Notes under the pieces: model-generated
Database searches by the model: none
What the model saw: the letters and a program-made list of their open reading frames with translations, nothing else
Told to the model about the DNA's origin: nothing
Translations under genes and position numbers: made by a program
In this document: in pieces, positions 38,901 through 51,450 of the stretch
Numbering within the stretch: position 1 is the first letter of the stretch
Layout: each line of letters begins with the position of its first letter
Assembly: GCA_007844125.1 (NCBI GenBank)
Contig: CM017568.1
Location: 7,745,573 to 7,809,572, forward strand
Source of the DNA: Sinonovacula constricta
Lineage: Eukaryota > Mollusca > Bivalvia > Cardiida > Solecurtidae
Direction of reading: 5' to 3'
Length of the DNA: 64,000 bases

Positions 38901-39614
38901 TGTATTATGTACAGTAGTACACCAGCGTTTAAGGTTACGCTAGTCAGGTTAAGGGTTGTTTACCGTTGTGGTATTGATGACGTAGCATTCGCGTAACTGC
39001 TAGAAAGATAAGGATCATGCTAGAAAGTTCATTTGTTTATTTTTAAACTGGGTTTCGAGAATGCTCTGGGTTTCGTGAACGTTCTAAAATCATTTTGGGT
39101 CTATATAAGGGTGTGTTATCCGATTTAAAGTAGGTTTGGATAAAAGTTTGGACATATAGTTTGGAAATATTTGTAGCTTTTGTATTAAATCTTTCTGTGT
39201 TGGAACTTACGTGGACTTACTATATTCTACAATGATATAAATATTAAAGTTTCTAATTTGGAATTACATTAATTACATTCGTGTATTGTTCTACCTTTGG
39301 ATTATTTCAACTGTGCTTATCTACGAGGACATTCTATCGAAGACTCTTCAAGATTATTCGACGTTGGATTATTAATTGGACTGCTAAAGGCACACCTCCT
39401 AATGAGACAAACTGTAAGCTAATATTTATTTTGCATTCTCAAATTTAGTCTGATAAATTTGTTATCATATGTTACGTCATAGATTTAATTGTTTATTAAA
39501 ATTAAAAAAAATGTTGTACTAGTTTGATGCTGCTTGTTCTTTCTGTTACACCATTTCGTCGTGTAGTAAACGTGCCATTTTAGGAATAAATCTTAAGAAG
39601 CGACACCAGTCGTT
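38901..39614 (+). mobile_element. Solo-LTR-like element, copy 1
   Basis: It starts TGTATTATGTAC and is flanked by ACAAA at 38896-38900 and 39615-39619, a 5-bp direct repeat of the size made by LTR-element integrases. CTATATAAGG at 39101-39110 is a TATA box in the expected middle position, and AATAAA lies near 39585 by the 3' end. About 80% similar by eye to the minus-strand copy at 57407-58172, including an identical block around GTTGGAACTTACGTGGACTT. There is no internal coding region, as in solo LTRs. The 3' end does not finish in the canonical CA, so another element class stays possible. Confidence 0.6.
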
Positions 39615-42600
39615 ACAAAGGGAACATACCATAATGTACTATTACATGTAGACTATAAATACATATAGTGCTAAATCGTGTCAAACGTCACACTCACTTG
39701 ATCAGTTAGAGAAAAAATAAAATTGCTGCCACTACTTATTGTTCCACCGGCCATAACCACAATCAAAACAGGAAGAGTTTGTATGTAGAACTAATGAACA
39801 TTGAATAAATATAGTTTATGGGTATTGTTATAAATAAATATTTAAAATACATCATAAATTACGCCAATGGCTCGAAACTAGGTCAATGCTATCCATCCAA
39901 AAGTAAGCTGTATATTTGAAATGCTGTGGAGTAAGTATACTATATAAATACATAGGTTGTGTTGAGAAAACCACTTACACTTTAAAGAAACAATTCGCCA
40001 GAATTGCTGCTTGAGTTGAAAATGTTTTGCATCATTTCTCCAGATGTACTTGTATATTCCATTATTACAGAGAGTAGAGGAAGGATTCCCGCTTTTTACT
40101 GTAGATAATTAAAACAAAATGAAGGGCAATCTTCTTAAGAGGGAATCAAGCTAGTTATGAATATAGAACCACGTTTGCAAGTATCAACACCAGTTAACTG
40201 ATCTGGGTTTGCAGGCTAACAGTTATCGGTACTCTTTGTGCTTCAAAAGCATTATTATTAGTTTTAGGAGAATAACAAATTATGTCTAAATCTTGTTTTA
40301 AAGCAACATTTTTAAATGATGTGTTACACAGAACTTTGCTCTTCCTGAATTTAGTCCAATCTAAGGGCCATAATAATTCATTCTACTTGTTAACGTGTCA
40401 TTCGGTTGCATGTTTACTTGAAATGTAAAATAGTAATGAGGTCTCTTGTTTAATTGAATAATAATTCATTACAATTAGTTTACTTGATAAAGACTTGTAT
40501 GAAAGGAGTGTAATTAACCGTTAGAAATTAAACAAAAATATTGAATTGGAAGACAAATTGTATTAAAAGTATTGGGTGTGAAGCTTCACACATCCCATGT
40601 CTAAACTGATTTTGACAAGGTCGTAAAATTAATGTATTGAGTCATTTATTAAACCGGATTTTGGACCATTAAAACATCTTTCAAACGTGAAACTTACTCC
40701 CCGTGATTCCTTTCTCGCCAATTTTAGTACTTAATGATGCATTGTAATTTATTTTTTTTTACTGAAGGTAGGAAATATCATTTTAGTATTGGCAGAATAT
40801 TTAACTTTAAAAAAAGCGCAAGACAATGCTATTCAAATACCAGCCAAATATACAAAGAACACTGACATGAAATTAATCGAAAAGCCAACAGTTATTGCCT
40901 TGGAATGGCCAATTTCAATTTCTCATGAACAAAGAGTGAAAAGAAAACAAAACAGATCAAATCAAAACAGAACAACCTCAGAGATAAATACATGATATTA
41001 CACTCTAGTATTTAGATCTGTTCTTATCACAGTAACACTTCTTCCGTCACCCGAACACAATAAAAGTGGACATCCTTGTTGTAATGACATCACTAACCTT
41101 TTTCCTAATTATGTTGTGATTTGATCTAAGAATACGCCATCATGATATTACATTATCCTAAATCTTACGCAGTAATAGAAATTTATAATTGCCACTACTG
41201 TATTTTAGAACACTGACTATCTTATGATTAAGAATAAAGGTTTGCGGGGTATTGAGGTCATGGAATAGGTGAAATCAATAAAAGTGCAAACTGTTCCAGA
41301 ATAGAGCAGTACAATCTAAAAAATAAAATGTTCCAGGATATTCTAGAAATCTCCTCAGACATTTGACAAAATAGACAAGAGGATCTAGAAAATTCAATCA
41401 AGATGATATATTAACAAGTGTGACCTAAAACTGGACCGTCACAAGGTTATCTGGCCGTCACAGGGTCATATGAAAGACTTATTTTTCTAATTTTGCATAT
41501 GCTAACTTTCCTTTAGTGATCAATGGAATGTCTTCCCTAAAAGTCCAACCTTCGTTAAGGTAACAAAAGCGTACATTTTCACTTGTCGTATATACAACAG
41601 ACTCAATATTCTTGTCAAATAGCAGCAAAATGATAGTTAACAGTTTTGTTTACTCTCTGCAATATTTCTATTCATAGTTTAAACTTTAAATATTTGAAAT
41701 AACGTACAAATAATCGATTCATCTATCTAACAGTCCATCATATGTCAGCATTCCTGTGGTGATCTATGAAATGTATTTCAACAAATTTGATTATAGATTC
41801 ACAAAATATACCCCTTCACTTTCAGCAGCAGCAGTTGACAAACAAAAAATATTACTTTAAAACCACTACAAAATTAATGGACTGTGTATGTTCATGTTAG
41901 ATCTTGCTGCACCCTCTAATATTACTTAACCAAGTTAAGTGAACCGGGCGCGTATCTGACTTTATGCAGAATACGCAGCTGCGTACACATTGTCTTAAAA
42001 AATTGAAAACATAAAAAGATAAAATCTGCAATAAAAACCTTACCTTCTTAGGGGTAAGGTGTATATTTATTGTGATCAACTAGTACCACCTTTTGCTCCT
42101 CAATAAAAGAGGTAAAACTGCTAAATCTATTAAGTTACTTTCTGTAGCTCCTGGGACAAGTTTGTTACTCTTATATCAGAACTTCTCAGATAATTCTGTC
42201 CTCAGGATGACCACACCTTGGTATTCTGGCGGAGGGATATGTACAGAACTGCAACATATTTTCTTCCATGAATAATTTACTTTTCGTGTTTCAATAGATC
42301 TACAATGGTTAATGCATTTCACATTTATCTTTGTCTTTTGTCTTTGCTGTTAGAAGGACGTACTAGTTACTAAGTCATATGCAATGTGGCTGCCAACTCC
42401 AACTGAATGGTAGTCATTTGTAACCCACATCATGGAAGTGTGGGGTCATTATGAAAATCTAAGGGTCACACTATCCATTATTAGATCTATATGGTATTTT
42501 AAAAAAAAACATATCTCAACGTATTTATTCATATTTTAGGGGCTATATGACTTAGTGGATGGAGTAAAAGTTAAAAAATTACCAAATTGTATCTGCAACT

Positions 42601-45339
42601 GTTTTTTGTTGTTTCAGTCTGCAGAAGAGCAAAACTGCTTTCATTGCAAGCTTTCATGTTAAGAAAAGTAGACTTTTAGCTGTCGGCATTCTGATTAAAG
42701 ACTGCATCTGGAGTCACATGCATGATGGCCTCTTAGGTGCAAAGGCGAGACACAATTTTTTTTAATTTAAGAGAGATATCAGCAAGATCAGATGTACTGC
42801 TTTGTTTGCAATAAACGATAGATATAAAATTATATTGATGGCCTTCACATATCTTAAAAATGAACAATGACTTTCAATTTCTTTAATTCCTTCGTCATTT
42901 CGTCATTTTGTAAGTTCTGGTAAGGGATTCTGTTTGTATTCGTGAGTTAAGAATCCGTGGTATCGAGACCTCGATAATTACAATATGGAGGTAATGTACA
43001 GCCATTTATTTATTTTCTTCTTCTCAAAATCGTCTGCTAATAAAATTGACGATCGGCGGCGACAAAGTTAAACGTAATATCATCCAGAAGTCAAAGCCAT
43101 AATGACAGTTGACATTTACATTTTATACTCGTAGCAATGGCCAAAGTACTCCGAAAATTTAAATGCAAACTGCCTTATCCTTAATCTTCAAAGTTTGTTT
43201 AGCGCCATGTTTTGTACTCCAGGAAAGATTATTGGATTATTGCAGTACCAGAAAAGCTCATATTTAACCTAATCAGTTTTGTTGCGTTACGAAAAACGCA
43301 ATATGCTCGTCTGACAGATCCGTCGTCAGATACGACTTTATGGCGTCAAAAAGGTAGAAAACGAACAATCGTATACACAGTAAAGGCCTTTACATTTGTT
43401 TAGTCAAGGGACTTACTGACATTTTAATCCAAGAGACAACTCGATAATAAGTCATCATTGTTTCCTTCCAATTCGACTTATTCTAGAACCGTTTGTCTAT
43501 TGCGATTTCTCAAAATGACGTAAATGCAATTTTCGTTGTCGCCATATCGTTTCATTTTGATTGAAGACACGGTAACATTGCCATGTCTTCATGAACCAAG
43601 TGATTAATTCCTTGTATAAATAATTTGTGCGGATCAAATTTTTGCATAAAACAGTGTTAACCAAAAGTTTGGCGCTTGTGTTTGAATATCTCTCCTCTAT
43701 TGGAAATAAAGCACTTTGTCCTGACTTCTCCAAAACGTTTTTAATATTAAATGTGTGTAATATAACATTTTAAAATCTAGTTATATCTTGATACCAACAA
43801 ACGCATACACACATACGCAAACAGAGAGAGAGAGACGTTTGATTCATTCGAATATCTAGCTTCATTTGCTCTTAAAACGTTGCTGTTTTAAAAATCCGCA
43901 TAAAAGGGCACTCGCACAAGTTCACGAATAACGTTTAGAACAGCCCCAGTTAAACTAGAAACAAAACATTTGTATAACCTATCTGGTTTTAGCTTTTTCG
44001 ACTAATGTTTAAAAAAATCAATTTGGCATTTGCTTGGCGGAAACGACATAGCACAATTTTGTTGTCACGTATACATTTAACTGGCACATGAATACATTTG
44101 ACCTGTGCCTATCATATGTATGCATACTCATATTTCCTTATTTATTATAACAACAATGTTATCTTTACCGTCGCAACAAATCTCCTTCTGCAAGTAATTA
44201 TCGTTGTCATAACTTTGATCCTATCAGGATTGTTACATTATTGTCATTTGATGAACATTGACTTTGGTATTTCAATTCCATCGACACTTGATAGGAAGCT
44301 ACAGCCATAAGCACTTCTTTTCAGATTATTTTGTTCTTGATTTACCTATTAATTTATTATAATCAATAATTGTGTGTTGTCGTTCTAGTACTCACATAAC
44401 TTTGTCATATTTTCCTATACATTATTACTTACCCCCTCCCGGAAAAACCAATACTCGTAACAATCCTGGTATGATGAATTTAAGTACAACATATATCATG
44501 TCACATTGAAACATTGTAGTCGCATATCCATACCCTTGTTAATTGTCAGATTCCTTTGCAAAATTGCAAATTATATTTTATACTTATATTAAATGTTTGG
44601 GTTGACATGGAATCCGTTATGATAGTGAACAAATTTTCCAATTTGAAGTAAACATATACACGAGAAAATTGGACCGTAAACATGGTTAAACAATTCTGAT
44701 GCCAAAGACAATGTCATTACACTCTTTGTGGGGGTGTGGCAATAATTGTATGTTTGTTTACTTAAATGTGGACGTGTATGCCAAATTTTAAGAAAAATCT
44801 CCACCCAATTTGGAATTTATGGGTGTTTTTGTCTGCTAAAATTGTTATTAAATGTGACTCCTTTAAAGAAATAAGCAAACTGCAAATATTTTATCCTCTT
44901 AAGGAGAAGTGTTTTGCTATTGAGTGTCATTTGGAAACAATATAGCATTAGACAAAGCAACCAAACATGTACTTGATTGATCTGACTGAGGCTATCTCAA
45001 ATATGTAATTTATTGTTTACAAACCCAGCTCGTTTAAGACTGATTTTCCCTATTGTTCTGCATATTGCACTTTAAAGCAAAATCACCGAGCATTTAAAAG
45101 CCTCACGATTTATTTCAGAGTTGCCCGAATTGTTCTTTAAAGAATTTCTGATGTTGCAAAATAAAATAATAATGTCACCACATTGTTTTGATTCCTTTAG
45201 GCATTGACTATACCAGGTAACGGATGTGTAATCAAACTGAGCACAAATTAAACAATTAAAATTTACAATAATTAAAAATTATAAATGTTTCCTTCTAAAT
45301 CTGGTAGAGTGGTGCAGAAATTATAGTAAGAGTAGAAAG
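39615..45339. other. No recognised gene
   Basis: AT-rich DNA. A 14-bp palindrome TACGCAGCTGCGTA lies at 41972-41985, just after GGCGCGTATCTG (about 41947), the 12-mer also found at 37896. Short frames lack domains. Confidence 0.45.
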
Positions 45340-45344
45340 AAAAA

Positions 45345-45400
45345 AGTTGACCATTCGTGCCCATACCGGGATTCGAACCCTCAACCCCCAGTTTTGAAGC
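45345..45400 (-). repeat. tRNA-like B-box fragment
   Basis: The minus strand reads GAGGGTTCGAATCCCGGTAT, a near-consensus pol III B box with T-arm. The A box and acceptor stem are not seen, so it is a SINE or tRNA pseudogene fragment. Confidence 0.5.
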
Positions 45401-45876
45401 ATTTTAAACACAATTTTGATACGATTTTAATAATTCAGAATACATTTGAGGTTCAAAGAATCGGGCCTGTAGTTCAAATCCAGTTCGCCGTCGCAGTCGA
45501 CATATACAACCTTTTCGAAATGAAAGGGATGTATCAACATTGCTTACAGCTCAAATAAAACCACAGGTAGTTTGCATGACTAGTCGATCCGGAATCATGA
45601 TTGTGTGACTTGTGATTAAGTTAAGTCAAGTGCCTATGCTTATTCTCAGTAAATGGAGCGCTTTATCCGCTTCATGTGGAGTCCGTCTTCGAATAGCTGC
45701 AAGATAGTTAGTGGCACGAAAGATCCGCCCACAAACAAAACATATATCGTCAAAATCTCACCTGTTCGGTATCAAGCTTCGTTATAAAAATATGATAATG
45801 GGATCTATTAAGTAGATGTTGTTTTTTTAATTCCTTTGATTGATCGGTTCTATCTTAGAGACTTCAATTAGTAGCA

Positions 45877-45899
45877 CCCCCCCCCCCCCCCCCCCCCCC
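45877..45899. repeat. C23 homopolymer
   Basis: Twenty-three consecutive C, a G-quadruplex-prone tract on the minus strand and a likely site of length error. Confidence 0.97.
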
Positions 45900-47139
45900 G
45901 AGGTTTCTGCAAACGATTTTAGTAACAATGATATGACCCTTCTGCTCGCTATATACCATAAGGTGAAAGGCGTGGAAATTAAATTATTACATAAAGTTTT
46001 CCTATATGAAGTCACTCTACAGACGATCCTTGTTACAGGAAATGATGTAAAATGATCACTTCAAAGTGATGTGATTTTGCTTTAAAAACATTTTATATAC
46101 TTTTTTATTTATATACCAGTTCAATGCTAACAAATTTATTTATTTTATTTATTTATTTATTTTTGTGGGGAAGTGTGTGTGTGTAGGGGGGGGGGTCTGT
46201 TTTATCTTGCAATCTTGCATTTTTGCCACTCGCTTGCAAATGCAGAATTTATAACTATGTTTTCTTATAACTTTTTGAAAACATTTTAAAATTTTGTTTA
46301 TAAAGTATCATACATCATAAGTAGCTTCAAATGTGAGTTTAAATTTATAATAAATAAAACAAGAATGATACTTTTGATTGTTTCAGTCTGTTTTCGTCAA
46401 ATCACATTTTACTATCAATGGGTATGCCAAACACTTTATTCTCCATTATTTAACAGTGAAATCTTCTTATAATTCACAGATAAGTTTCTCATATGATGTA
46501 ATTGAATACTGTAAAACATATTTCTGGTGTCTGCTTGGTGCCTATTACCCGGACATAAGCTTAACTGTCTTTCAGTACGGAAATAACGGAGGCAAGCAAA
46601 TGCCTTTAGAATCAACCTGCTATTCAAAAACTAATTTACAGTATTAAGTAGTGTAATAGATCACTCTTGACGTCAATGTCTCGAAACAATGGCACACATA
46701 GACAAACGGGGTCTATAAAACAGCATTTTATTGCAAATAAAGGATTTTGTTGTAATATGCAGCCCGTAACTAAAAAACATTAACACGACACAGAACAAAT
46801 TATTCTGTCTGCAGCGTAAATTGATGGAATTTCTCTACAATATCTCTTCAGAGGATAGTTGTGAATTCTATTACCTAATGTGGCAGAGGACATTTTTCTT
46901 CACTGTACAGATACATTTCTTGAATATTTTATTTTTGTAAGTGAGAATCAGGTATGTTTTAAAACAGTGTAGAGCAGCCATGTTTCACCAATATAATTAC
47001 AGAAGCATGTTTTTGAAAAAAGGAAATGTAGTTCTTTTAATCTGCAGACCAAGAATAATTCTGAGACGGTACATCGCATGAAGTATAATTTGATGATTCT
47101 TGGAAGAGTAATTTGCTGATAGATATAATCTCTCTAAAC
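45900..47139. other. No recognised gene
   Basis: (TTTA)n lies at 46137-46164 and a G10 tract near 46185. The 89-codon plus frame at 46378-46647 has no recognisable domain. Confidence 0.45.
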
Positions 47140-48560
47140 CTCTATCATGCTTCTAATTTCCTCTACCAACAGCAAAATACTGGCATGAAAACTTGGTTAC
47201 ATAATAACGTTTTGAATTATCTCTACCAACTGCAAAATACTGGCATGAAAACTTGGTTGCATAATGACGCTGTCAATGACCTCTACCAATTGCAAAATAC
47301 TGGCATGAAAACTTGGTTGCATAATGACGCTGTCAATGACCTCTACCAACTGCAAAATACTGGCATGAAAACTTGGTTGCATAATGACGCTGTCAATAAC
47401 CTCTACCAACTGCAAAATACTGCCATGAAAACTTGGTTACATATGACGCTGTCAATAACCTCTACCAACTGCAAAATACTGGCATGAAATCTTGGTTACA
47501 TAATGACGCTGTCAATAACCTCTACCAACTGCAAAATACTGGCATGAAAACTTGGTTACATAATGACGCTGTCAATGACCTCTACCAACTGCAAAATACT
47601 GGCATGAAAACTTGGTTGCATAATGACGCTGTCAATGACCTCTACCAACTGCAAAATACTGGCATGAAAACTTGGTTGCATAATGACGCTGTCAATAACC
47701 TCTACCAACTGCAAAATACTGCCATGAAAACTTGGTTACATATGACGCTGTCAATAACCTCTACCAACTGCAAAATACTGGCATGAAATCTTGGTTACAT
47801 AATGACGCTGTCAATAACCTTTACCAACTGCAAAATACTGGCATGAAAACTTGGTTACATAATGACGCTGTCAATAACCTCTACCAACTGCAAAATACTG
47901 GCATGAAAACTTAGTTACATAATGACGCTGTCAATAACCTCTACCAACTGCAAAATACTGGCATGAAAACTTGGTTACATAATGACGCTGTCAATAACCT
48001 CTACCAACTGCAAAATACTGGCATGAAAACTTGGTTACATAATGACGCTGTCAATAACCTCTACCAACTGCAAAATACTGGCATGAAAACTTGGTTACAT
48101 AATGACGCTGTCAATGACCTCTACCAACTGCAAAATACTAGCATGAAAACTTGGTTACATAATGACGCTGTCAATGACCTCTACCAACTGCAAAATACTG
48201 GCATGAAAACTTGGTTACATAATGACGCTGTCAATGACCTCTACCAACTGCAAAATACTGGCATGAAAACTTGGTTACATAATGACGCTGTCAATGACCT
48301 CTACCAACTGCAAAATACTGGCATGAAAACTTGGTTACATAATGACGCTGTCAATGACCTCTACCAACTGCAAAATACTTGCATGAAAACTTGGTTACAT
48401 AATGACGCTGTCAATGACCTCTACCAAATGCAAAATACTGGCATGAAAACTTGGTTACATAATGACGCTGTCAATGACCTCTACCAACTGCAAAATACAG
48501 ATATGGAAACTTGGGTACATAATGACGCTTTTACCTCCACCAACTGCAAAATACGAAAAA
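47140..48560 (+). repeat. 60-bp minisatellite array, about 23.5 copies
   Basis: The unit begins CTCTACCAACTGCAAAATAC, continues TGGCATGAAAACTTGGTTAC and ends ATAATGACGCTGTCAATGAC. It is in register from 47161 to 48540 with degenerate ends. In one frame it reads LYQLQNTGMKTWLHNDAV plus two residues, a 20-aa repeat. Two units (starting 47401 and 47700) lack one base, ATATGACG for ATAATGACG, and one unit has TGG changed to TAG near 47911, so no frame crosses the array. The two 59-bp units lie 299 bp apart inside matching five-unit blocks. Homogeneity at the DNA level without frame preservation points to a satellite. Confidence 0.95.
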
Positions 48561-49058
48561 ATAAGATTTTTCTTTATATGATATGTCTAGCCTCAAAGCT
48601 TCTTTTTCAGTGTTATATTTAACTCAAAAGTATTAACCACTGACTGATGCTTTTGTCCAATTTTATTCATGTTGCAAAAATTTATGACCTTGTCATACTT
48701 TCGTATTCACAATAATGTTACGTTTGCAAGTTGCCGAATCCAAATCTCCCGGAATCTATGTTGTCATTTTTTTCAGCCTTCATTCTGTCAGAACCTCTAT
48801 ATTCCCTTAAAGTACACTGGTTAATTGTTTGGCGTCATTGCATTGTTTTACGTATTCATCATAGTTTGGAATGTTTGGTTCGAACTGTTGTTTTCTATTC
48901 TCTATTATCTATGGGAAACCGTTTAGGAAGTGTGATGTTAGAACTGGTAGTCAACTTTGTGTATATCTTTTCACATTCAATTTCACTTTACTTCCTATAT
49001 TAACTGGCTGATATACTTTTTCATGTATTTAATTGTGATAGATTTCAAACAGTATATT
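48561..49058. other. Spacer between two arrays
   Basis: About 500 bp of single-copy-looking AT-rich DNA. A 90-codon frame (48731-49003) has no domain. Confidence 0.5.
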
Positions 49059-50336
49059 TGATATGTCTAGTCTTAAGGTCTGTTTGATATGTTTAGTCCC
49101 TCAGGTGTGTTTGATGTATCTAGTCCTTCAGGTCTGTTTGATATGTCCGTTTCCTCAGGTGTGCTTGATATGTCTAGTCCTTCAGGTCTGTTTGATATGT
49201 CCGTTCCTTCAGGTGTGTTTGATATGTCTAGTCCTTCAGGTCTGTTTGATATGCCTAGTCCCTCGGGTGTGTTTGATATGTCTAGTCCTTCAGGTCTGTT
49301 TGATATGTCTAGTCCTGCAGGTCTGTTTGATATGTCTAGTCCCTCACGTGTGTTTGATGTGTCTAGTCCCTCACGTGTGTTTGATATGTCTAGTCCCTCA
49401 TGTGTGTGTGTGTGTGTTTGATATGTCTAGTCCCTCATGTGTATTTGATATGTCTAGTCTCTCACGTGTATTTGATATGTCTAGTCCTTCAGGTGTGTTT
49501 GATGTATCTAGTCCTTCAGGTCTGTTTGATATGTCCGTTCCCTCAGGTGTGCTTGATATGTCTAGTCCCTCACGTGTTTTGATATGTCTAGTCCTTCAGG
49601 TCTGTTTGATATGTCTAGTCCTTCAGGTCTGTTTGATATGTTCGTTCCCTGAGGTGTGCTTGATGTGTCTAGTCCTTCATGTCTGTTTGATATGTCTAGT
49701 CCCTCGGGTGTGTTTGATATGTCTAGTCCTTCAGGTCTGTTTGATATGTCTAGTCCTTCGGGTGTGTTTAATATGTCTAGTCCTTCAGGTGTATTTGATA
49801 TGTCTAGTCCTTCAGGTCTGTTTGATGTATCTAGTCCTTCAGGTCTGTTTGATATGTCTAGTACTATAGGTCTGTTTGATATGTCTAGTCCTTCAGGTGT
49901 GTTTGATATGTCTAGTCCTTCAGGTGTGTTTGATATGTCTAGTCCTTTAGGTCTGTTTGATGTCTAGTCCTTCAGGTCTGTTTGATATGTCTAGTCCTTC
50001 AGGTCTGTTTGATATGTCTAGTCCTTCAGGTGTGTTTAATATGTCTAGTCCTTCAGGTGTATTTGATATATCTAGTCCTTCAGGTCTGTTTGGTATGTCT
50101 AGTCTTTCAGTTGTGTTTGATATGTCTAGTCCTTCAGGTCTGTTTGATATGTCTAGTTCTCAGGTGTGTTTGATAAGTTTAGTCCCTCACGTGTATTTGA
50201 TATGTCTAGTCCTTCAGGTCTGTTTGATATGTCTAGTCACTCATGTGTGTGTTTGATATGTCTAGTCCCTTCAGGTATGTTTGAAATGTCTAGTCCCTCA
50301 GGTGTGTTTGATATGTTTTGTCCTTCAGGCCTGTTT
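49059..50336 (+). repeat. 27-bp minisatellite array, about 47 copies
   Basis: The unit is TTTGATATGTCTAGTCCTTC plus AGGTCTG, with alternating variants in the last bases (GGTCTG, GGTGTG, CACGTGTG) and in the fourth codon (TCCGTTCC). Two plus-strand frames stay open over long stretches, as FDMSSPSGL and LICLVLQVC, but the array slips between them at least four times. A short TG expansion sits at 49400-49420. Probably non-coding tandem DNA. Confidence 0.95.
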
Positions 50337-51385
50337 GCTGACAAAACGTGCTCATTACAGTTAGGCTCAGGTAAGCTTATTACCTATGTCGACGTTCATG
50401 AGACTTATTATTTTGCTCTAGCATTTTAAAATATATCATAGTGTAAGTGTTTATGTTTATACCGGTAACAGCTTATCATTTTTGATCCGTTAATTAATAA
50501 ACACATGGCTCGTAAATTGAGCACTATCGTAAGCGTTACTTTCTGCGGCAATTTCTTTCATAGAGCATTTACCCGGTACATAATTGCAGGTCAGTCATTT
50601 AAAGTAGTTGTTCGGCTTAGATTTTTACCAAAACGTTGTTTTTTTAGTATATAAAAGGGGAATGATATTTAGATTATGTAGGTCATCAGATTTTAATACA
50701 TTTGTATTTAGATATTTAGAAATAAAATCAGGAAGAAACAGAACACAGATTGATGTATAAGGGTGTTTATTGCTGCATTGTATAATCGTTCTTTATCGGT
50801 ACTTTTTAATAATTGCATACGCTGTTTAAACAAAAAGGACATTGAATAAATCCCATACGACGTAATTTGCTCAAAACAAGGTCACGGACATTCATCGACA
50901 GGTGCTGTGTTTATCTAGATTTTTTTTGGTAATAAAGAATACTAATGCAACATGTTATAAGTGTTAACCAATTTAAGTAGCAACCACTTAAACTATAAGA
51001 AAACGATTTATTCTTCATTGCAGTCTGAAGGGAAATTATATTCGACATTTCTACAGAAGGTACTTGTGAATTCGTTTTCTTCGAGAGGCTGCGGTATGGT
51101 TTAGTAGTTTTGTTTACGAAAGTTTCGAGATATTTCATGAACGCGCTAAGTATATTATTTGAATTCCTGAACTTGGCGTTCGAAAGTCATTTAAACAGAT
51201 TTCTATCTTAGCTTCACAGAACGATACCTTGTTCAGCTACAATGATTTGTTGGTCGGATGTCAATTTGTTGTTTAGGTTTGCACTCGATACTATGTATTC
51301 TATAAGATTAATTAAATTCTAGGTGACCTGTCTGACAAGTAATGAGTAGAGGTAAATTGAAATTTAAAAAATAATATATCGAGAT
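50337..51385. other. No recognised gene
   Basis: Just beyond the 27-bp array a consensus donor CAG|GTAAGC lies at 50370/50371. The rest is AT-rich with no supported frame. Confidence 0.45.
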
Positions 51386-51450
51386 CGAACCCGGGGCCTC
51401 CTGTACCTGCAGCCGACGCTCTACCGATTGAAATCAGCTTCAAACCTCCA
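51383..51450 (-). repeat. tRNA-like sequence (SINE head or tRNA pseudogene)
   Basis: The minus strand reads CAATCGGTAGAGCGTCGGCT and then CCCCGGGTTCGATCTC, i.e. A and B boxes at tRNA spacing. The A-box region equals that of the SINE at 55130-55396. No body is recognised. Confidence 0.6.

Noticed and set aside
46378..46647. 89-codon frame just before the 60-bp array
   Set aside because: No domain or homology I recognise; opposite strand also open.
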